Below, piece by piece: positions 58,900 through 64,000 of a stretch of DNA of 64,000 nucleotides (position 1 is its first letter; each line of letters opens with the position of its first letter). The notes under the pieces are model-generated. The model saw only the letters and a list, made by a program, of their open reading frames with translations. It did not search any database and had not been told where the DNA came from. Origin of the DNA: Cryptomeria japonica (lineage: Eukaryota; Streptophyta; Pinopsida; Cupressales; Cupressaceae); contig NC_081410.1 in the NCBI RefSeq assembly GCF_030272615.1, forward strand, positions 569,367,152 to 569,431,151, in the 5' to 3' direction. A program made the position numbers and the translations under genes.

Positions 58900-60310
58900 T
58901 AAAATGAAGATGCCTCTTGTGGTCAAAACAAACCAAGGCAATAAATCTTTTAAACTCTCCAGGCAATTTCAAATTGGCGAGTTTAATGCCGAATCTTCCT
59001 TCAGCAACAGAGAAGGGAAATTTAGAAAGAAATGCAAATGTACCTAGCAGATGATGTTGAATGGAGAAGTGATTGATCATTTAGCAAATATAATTGGCAT
59101 GTGAAGTGCCAGCCATATTCCCTCCCCCTCCGTGAAGTGTGGTGTAGCAGATCGAAGGCCAGTGAAAATTCCAAATTAATGCAATGTCCTCCCTGTGTGG
59201 TATGAGTCTGAGGGGAATTAAAATTCAAATAAATTGCAATTGGCAGGCCCAGAGCTACCATCTCCCTCGCTGCACATGAATTGTTTTTTTTGAAATACAT
59301 ATTGTAAATGAAATGTATGGCTGGGAAAGGTTTGATAAACCTTAAACTCAATGCAATTAGCATGTACAGCCAGCAATCCTCCCTGCATGGAGTAAAATGG
59401 TGAAAAGGCTTTAGAAACTTTTAAGCAAATGCATAATGGCAAGTTTAAACCAAATGTTTCTCCTTCCTTCCACGTGAATGTTGGAGAGGCAGCAATAAAC
59501 TTTAAAGAAATGCCATTTTAACTTCCAAGCAATGCAATTGGCTGGTGCATATCCTGTGTGGCAGTCTAGAGGGGTAACATTGAAAACAGCAAAAAGAAAA
59601 TGCAATTAGCTCTCCCCTGTGTGGAAATGGTGGGTGTTTAGAGAGCAGCATGGAAATAAGCAGCAAAGGCATCATGGCAAATTTGAAACCAAGTGATTTC
59701 CCTGCTGTGCATAGTGGTTCTTCCCTCCCCTGCGTTGGAAACAAAGGGAAAAGTTCAGCAGTTAAAAGCACTTCCAAGTAATTGCAATGTAGAAGGTGCA
59801 TGAGCCAAACTCCAATGATTTTGCCAACATCTCCTCCTGCTGCTTGGTGTTTGGGCGACAATGCTAAAACATTCGAAGTTCTTAAAAAAAAAAAGAACAA
59901 AATCAATTTGGCAGCCAAAGCCAATTTCCTTCCTTCACAGGCAACCTGGTGTTTGAACAATCTTTTGAAGTAACAAAGCAAATGCCATTTGCTGGTGTAA
60001 AGTAATGTTTTCCTTGACACAGGATGTGATGAAGAGACACAAAAGTTTCAAATAAATTTCAATCTGCAGGTGTAATGTCTTGCCTGTGTGGTGTTTGACA
60101 GAGGATTAAGAAACTCTCCAGCAATGCCATTGGCAAGCATAATGCCAAGAACTCCTCCTGAGTGGCGTGAGTGTTTTTGGGGAAGCTTTGATAATTTCAA
60201 AACAATGCAAATTCTTCAAACAAATACCGTTGGCAGCCATGAAAACCCAGGAGAAAAGCTTAAAAAACGCAGTCCCAAGCAAATAGCAATATCCCACATT
60301 GGCTGGGAAG
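58900..60310. repeat. Degenerate repeat field in S
   Basis: A loose unit recurs with variable spacing: AATGCAATTGGCAGG-like, then TCCTCCCTGTGTGG-like, then AAACTTTAAACAAATGC-like words. It probably descends from a tandem array of roughly 70-bp units. Confidence 0.6.
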
Positions 60311-60561
60311 TGGACTTTTTTGATGTTTATAAGTAAAAATGCACTATACTATAATGTCTAAGCCATAAAGGCTTTTGACACAAGGTGCCCATGGGCGCCC
60401 AAGGCGGGCCCACGTGTGAGCACGCTTCCCGAGGCAATGGAGGAGTTGACTGGATGAAGACCAAGTGGACCCCACGTAGGCACGCTTCCCGAGGCAAATG
60501 TGCGAAATTTTGCAGATGAAGGCCGGGTTAACGAGCGAGCAAGTTCGAGAGAGATCAACGG

Positions 60562-60617
60562 CTCGCGCTATTTCGCGAAGGAAGATGCACGTAGTTTAAA
60601 CCCCGCGAAATAGCGAG
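60562..60617. repeat. Hairpin in S
   Basis: CTCGCGCTATTTCGCG (60562-60577) pairs with CGCGAAATAGCGAG (60604-60617): a 14-bp stem with a two-base bulge. It lies at the position of one of the decayed inverted-repeat modules of L1-L3. Confidence 0.85.
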
Positions 60618-62002
60618 AGTGAACGACAGCCGTCCATGTGGCACACAGGTGGCGGGTACAGTCAGCGGTCTAGCAGGCAGGTCCCGGTGAGGTGGCATAC
60701 AAGCAAGCACCCAGTGGCGATGACGTGGCCGACAAGTGGCAAAAGATGAGGTGTCATCCTAGGTGGCGTCCGGTCAACCCCATCGACCAATCAGATCCAG
60801 CCACGTGGCAAGGCGTCAGATGCACATATGGAAGCAAAAATCAAATTTTAAATGAATAAATGATATAGTTTAGACTATATTAAAATTTGAAATATTTAAA
60901 TGACTGAGCACAAATGAGAATTAATTCGCCTAGGGTCTAAATTTTGGCCAAAATATAAAGTATTATATATCGCCGGAAAGCTCTCGGAGTGAGGAATCTG
61001 ATTATGAGGTTAATTTTGAAAAATGTGGGATATTTTGGATGCAGTTTTCACGGGAACGAAATTCAGTTAGAGAAGGGACACTTGGCAATTCAGTTGCAGA
61101 TTTGTTTTTCTTCCCTCATCTTTTTATTCCCCATTCTTCTCAGTGGTAGAGGTTCCAGAATTCTGTGAGAATGGCTCCAGTTTTCATGGCTTCCAATTTT
61201 GAGCGTTCTTGAAGATTGTACAGGGCAGGGCTTTTCCTTCAGTAATGGAGTTCAATTCTTGCTATAGGTGTTTTTAGTTGCAGGGTCTTGTGTATGTAAG
61301 GCATACATAAATTCACACAGGATTGTCTCTAGATTTGTATTTCCATTTTATCAAATCAGATCCTCAAGGAGGATGAAATTTGTTATCTCAAGGAGATAGT
61401 TATGATTGTTTGCAGGGATTCTTCAAGGAAGGATTTAAATTCTACAATAAATCATAAAAAATGGAATATAGTTTCAAGATCTGATGATTTTGTGAATGAT
61501 CTTAGTAATGCATTTATGCAAGGCATTAATGCATGAATATTTAATAATGAAGATGGATTTGCAATCGAAGCTTTCATTTATAGTTTGATTTATGACTCTG
61601 TTTCCCTTGGATAAGGCACTGATCTTGCAATTAAAGGGATTCTCAAACCAATTTAAAATCCAATTAGAATACCTTTAGTTTGTGTTATGTTTTGAAATGT
61701 TTCATCTATCTCATGCTCAAGTATAGTTGAGTTCTATGTGTAGATCTAGCCCATCTGCAATAAACTACTTGTTTTGGAGCCTTAGTGAGATCTATCTGTT
61801 TATGTTGATGCTGTCATAGGTGTGTAATAGGTTTAATTCTAAGCATCAAAGGTATACCCGCCTAGGTTTTGCAGAGCCTGAAGAGTAGAAGGATTCAGAT
61901 CCTTGTCATGTTGTCCAAGCCCTGAAGTTCTTCATAGATTGAATTGGCTACTTCATAGATCAATTGCAGGTGTTCTTGGGTTATCACTTTTGGTGAACAA
62001 CA

Positions 62003-62007
62003 GCCGT
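62003..62007. repeat. Target-site duplication GCCGT (right copy, S)
   Basis: Matches 57417-57421. Confidence 0.95.
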
Positions 62008-62019
62008 GAAGCTCGCCTT

Positions 62020-62340
62020 CTTGGAACCCATCTTGGTTCCAAGCCATCGAGGAAACCAAAGGTGAATTTGATTCATATCTTGGATGTAATTTCTTACATC
62101 CAAGCCATCCAGGAAATCAAAGGTTAATTTGATTCCTGTCTTGGGTGTAATTTCTTACACCCAAGCCATCCAGGAAATTGAAGGTTAATTTGATTCCTAT
62201 CTTGGGTGTAATTTATTACACCCAAGCCATCCAGGAGATCGAAGGTTAATTTGATTCCTTTCTTGGGTGTAATTTCTTAAACCCAAGCCATCCAAGGAAG
62301 ACCCTATGTCAATTCCTTGCCTTGGATGATGCATCTCAGA
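62020..62340. repeat. Tandem array of hairpins, 61-bp period (in X)
   Basis: Hairpins at 62020-62043, 62079-62104, 62140-62165, 62201-62226 and 62262-62287; the last four are exactly 61 bp apart. The stem is CTTGGRTGTAA with its complement around a 4-base loop. A sixth, looser pair (CATCCAAGG with CCTTGGATG) follows at about 62289-62332. One stem has A-T where the next three have G-C, a compensatory change. Between hairpins is GCCATCCAGGAAATCAAAGG-type spacer. Confidence 0.9.
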
Positions 62341-62539
62341 AGAGACCAACCATATCCGTCTCTTCTTGGATGAACTTAGTCAACCAAGCCATAAAAATGT
62401 ATATAGATATTCAGTATATATACTGCCTTAGGGATTATCATAATCCCTCCCTTAGACTAAGGGAGTTTCCTCTGTATAGCCTTCAACATGTAATCACATT
62501 TATAATACATTTTTGCATTTTATTACTATTTTCCATTCC

Positions 62540-63020
62540 ATAATCCACATTTACATATTCCTGATTTAACATGTATTCCCTAACATATATTCATAAAAAT
62601 GTTCATTAACCAATATTCACATTTATTTCTTAACATATATTCCTACTATTCATTGATATGTATTTATTACTTATGTTCATACATATTCATTAACACCTAA
62701 GAACCTTTCATTAACATATGTATTCAGCTTGTTCATTACTATATTCCTTAACATATGTATTAGATCGTTCATTACTATATTCATTAATATACGTATTAAG
62801 GTATTCATTATTTATATTACTCAACATATGTAATATCATGTTCATCATTCATATTCATTAGTATATATAATATCAAATTGTTCATTACTATGTTCACTAA
62901 CATATGTATTAAACTTGTTCATTACGATATTCACCAACATATGTATTGAGTATTTAATTTATATTCATTCACATACGTAATAACATGTTTTATCATTCAT
63001 ATTTATTAACATATCTAATA
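62540..63020. repeat. AT-rich degenerate repeat, ~36-43-bp period
   Basis: TTCATTACTATATTCATTAA followed by CATATGTATT-like units recur about ten times with variable length, inside X. Confidence 0.75.
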
Positions 63021-63578
63021 CCATATTCCCTCCATACTTACCTACTGCCGTAGCTTCCAAAACTTCTCTCCAACCACGTAGCAATCCTTCTTCCTTTTTC
63101 CCCATGTTTTCTCCCTCTACTGCGTGCTGTTGCTTTCCCCTTTATACCTCGTGAAGGGATGTACCCCTCCATGGGTTCCCTTCCACATGAAGGGGTACTG
63201 TCGCATCTCTTTGTGCGGGGGTATTCGGGGGGGGGTTTTATTATATATTGAATATTTGATGTTTTAAATATACTAACTATTACATTGACATATATTAAAT
63301 ATTGACATTGTAAATATATTTAATATTAAATAATACTTTCTTTATTATTATATATTAAATTTATTTCCTTTATTATTTTTTATATTAAATACATTGACAT
63401 TTAATAATATATTTAATAATATTTTTCTTTATTATTTTATATATTAGATACATTAATATTTTAATCATTTATTTATATTAACCTTATTTAATTAACAATT
63501 TTTAATGATTTATTTCCTCTTTAGGATATTAACATTATTTAATAATTTGCATCAAGTGATATCATGGGGGTTATCACC
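63021..63578. other. X right end, AT-rich
   Basis: No gene. It contains a C/T-rich stretch (63050-63200), a G9 run at about 63226 and then very AT-rich TATTAAAT words to the end. Confidence 0.5.
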
Positions 63579-63583
63579 GGAAG
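63579..63583. repeat. Target-site duplication GGAAG (right copy, X)
   Basis: Matches 57224-57228. Confidence 0.9.
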
Positions 63584-64000
63584 AAACATTGGGCTCATGA
63601 CATACCGGTAGGTATGCAAATAAAGGAAGCAATCACCAGTAAGATTTGGGGATATTTCAAAACATTTCAGGAAAACATGAGATAGAAGGAAAGAATATCA
63701 AAGCACATTGTGGAGAAGTACTCCACTGATATATGTTTTATGGTAAAAACTGATGAAATTCTTATGGAAGCAGTAGAACCTAGGATCATATGGATCACTG
63801 AGCTTGGATATGAAGTGGATGATAGCATTTTTTAACTCTATGCAAAATGTTGCTCAGAGCTCCATTGGATGATAAAACAAAACACTTTGGTACTGCTGAG
63901 GAAAAGGCTCTTGAAGTCAAGATTAGCTTCGACAAGAAAATAAGAGAGAAGAAAATAGATAAGATGTTTGCATATATACAAAATGTAATTCATAAGATAG
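63584..64000 (+). pseudogene. B2 ORF2, third fragment (runs off the window)
   Basis: After a degraded start it reads VEKYSTDICFMVKTDEILME, then AVEPRIIWITELGYEVDDSI, against B1 VDKYKDDICFVIKKDEIWIE and AVIPRTIWVTEMGYETNDHI. It then reads HFGTAEEKALEVKISFDKKI against B1 VFGSAKTIES with a stop there. One or two frame changes and a stop near 63832 are present. Confidence 0.8.

Larger units (their letters stand above)
57422..62002 (+). repeat. S: solo LTR of the L1/L3 family (4581 bp)
   Basis: TGTTGGGACTGATTAAAATT ... GGTGAACAACA with GCCGT on both sides and no PBS or PPT next to it. Its 3' part matches L1 and L3 (for example ATCTATCTCATGCTC near 61707, TGTAGATCTAGCCCATCTGC near 61739), and TATATATCGCCGGAAAGCTC matches the L1 segment near 7965. 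It is longer than L3 because of internal repeats. It keeps far more CpG than L1-L3, so it is probably younger. A 172-codon minus-strand ORF (59502-60020) lies in repeats and is not counted as a gene. Confidence 0.9.
57229..63578. mobile_element. X: insertion with GGAAG duplication (1.76 kb without S)
   Basis: It starts TGTAATATCCC and ends GGGGGTTATCACC; the ends form an imperfect inverted repeat (8 of 11). Without the nested S and its duplicated GCCGT it is about 1.76 kb. It has no ORF, PBS or PPT. The 5-bp duplication and TG start suggest a solo LTR whose last base changed from A; a non-coding DNA transposon is the alternative. It contains a (TA)n run, the 61-bp hairpin array, an AT-rich ~40-bp degenerate repeat, a run of nine G near 63226 and a very AT-rich end. 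Confidence 0.75.
35710..64000 (+). mobile_element. B2: second copy of the pol-less B family, interrupted
   Basis: LTR, iMet PBS, ORF1 and ORF2 occur in the same order as in B1, on the plus strand. ORF2 is split by C (38394-56600) and by X (57229-63578) and runs out of the window at 64000, so the 3' LTR is not seen. The uninterrupted B2 sequence present is about 3.7 kb. Divergence from B1 is high at DNA level but the protein alignment remains gap-poor, so the two copies come from different source lineages of one family. Confidence 0.85.

Noticed and set aside
59502-60020. 172-codon minus-strand ORF in S
   Set aside because: Lies in degenerate repeats of an LTR, has low-complexity content and no recognisable motif.
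62020-62340. CRISPR-like array
   Set aside because: Spacers are repeats of each other, the unit is palindromic and the context is a plant transposable element.
1-64000. Host genes, tRNA or rRNA
   Set aside because: No cellular protein similarity that I recognise and no tRNA cloverleaf or rRNA segment; the tRNA-like words are primer-binding sites next to LTRs.

Overview
This 64 kb window looks like intergenic DNA from a very large, repeat-rich seed-plant genome. I lean towards a gymnosperm, possibly a conifer, but that rests only on the density and age of nested LTR retrotransposons; nothing here identifies a species. I found no cellular protein gene, rRNA, tRNA or CRISPR array. Almost every base belongs to nested retroelements whose boundaries can be set from LTR ends (TG...CA), primer-binding sites (PBS), polypurine tracts (PPT) and 5-bp target-site duplications (TSDs). 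Names used below (T1, A, B1, E2, F, B2, C, X, S) are mine.

Left block (1-34589). T1 (1-6193, plus strand, 5' end outside the window) is a pol-less relative of Tat-type Ty3/gypsy elements. It sits inside LTR L1 (6194-9055) of an old gypsy element A. A carries gag, protease, an extra RNase H, reverse transcriptase, RNase H and integrase up to 22867. Its gag is split by B1 (10908-17506, minus strand, TSD TCATG), a 6.6 kb LTR element without pol. A is followed by LTR L2 (23051-26619), a second internal region E2 (an unrecognised acidic protein) and LTR L3 (29025-32712). This composite lies in the gag of a copia-like element F on the minus strand (32713-34589).

Right block (35710-64000). B2 is a second, plus-strand copy of the B1 family, with LTR, tRNA-iMet PBS, ORF1 and ORF2. 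Two insertions interrupt its ORF2. C (38394-56600, TSD ATATT) is an 18.2 kb Tat-lineage gypsy element with 1466-bp LTRs. X (57229-63578, TSD GGAAG) itself contains S, a 4.6 kb solo LTR (57422-62002, TSD GCCGT). Removing C, or X plus S, rejoins B2 ORF2 in alignment with B1 ORF2.

Most interesting content. (1) The B family has no pol. It encodes a coiled-coil protein with four zinc knuckles (intact in B1) and a ~1,024-residue protein of unknown function. The second protein is conserved without indels between two diverged copies, and both copies carry TAG at the same codon. (2) C carries an antisense plant-mobile-domain gene that appears complete with TATA box, ATG, 25-codon first exon, GTAAGT donor, ~1 kb intron and pyrimidine-rich acceptor. 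(3) The same TAGCGCAT-like word is arrayed dozens of times upstream of gag on one strand and upstream of and inside the antisense gene on the other. (4) Element A has its extra RNase H between protease and RT, not after the RT-RNase H. (5) X contains a 61-bp tandem array of perfect hairpins with a compensatory base-pair change.

All similarity statements come from reading the sequence by eye; no database search was run.
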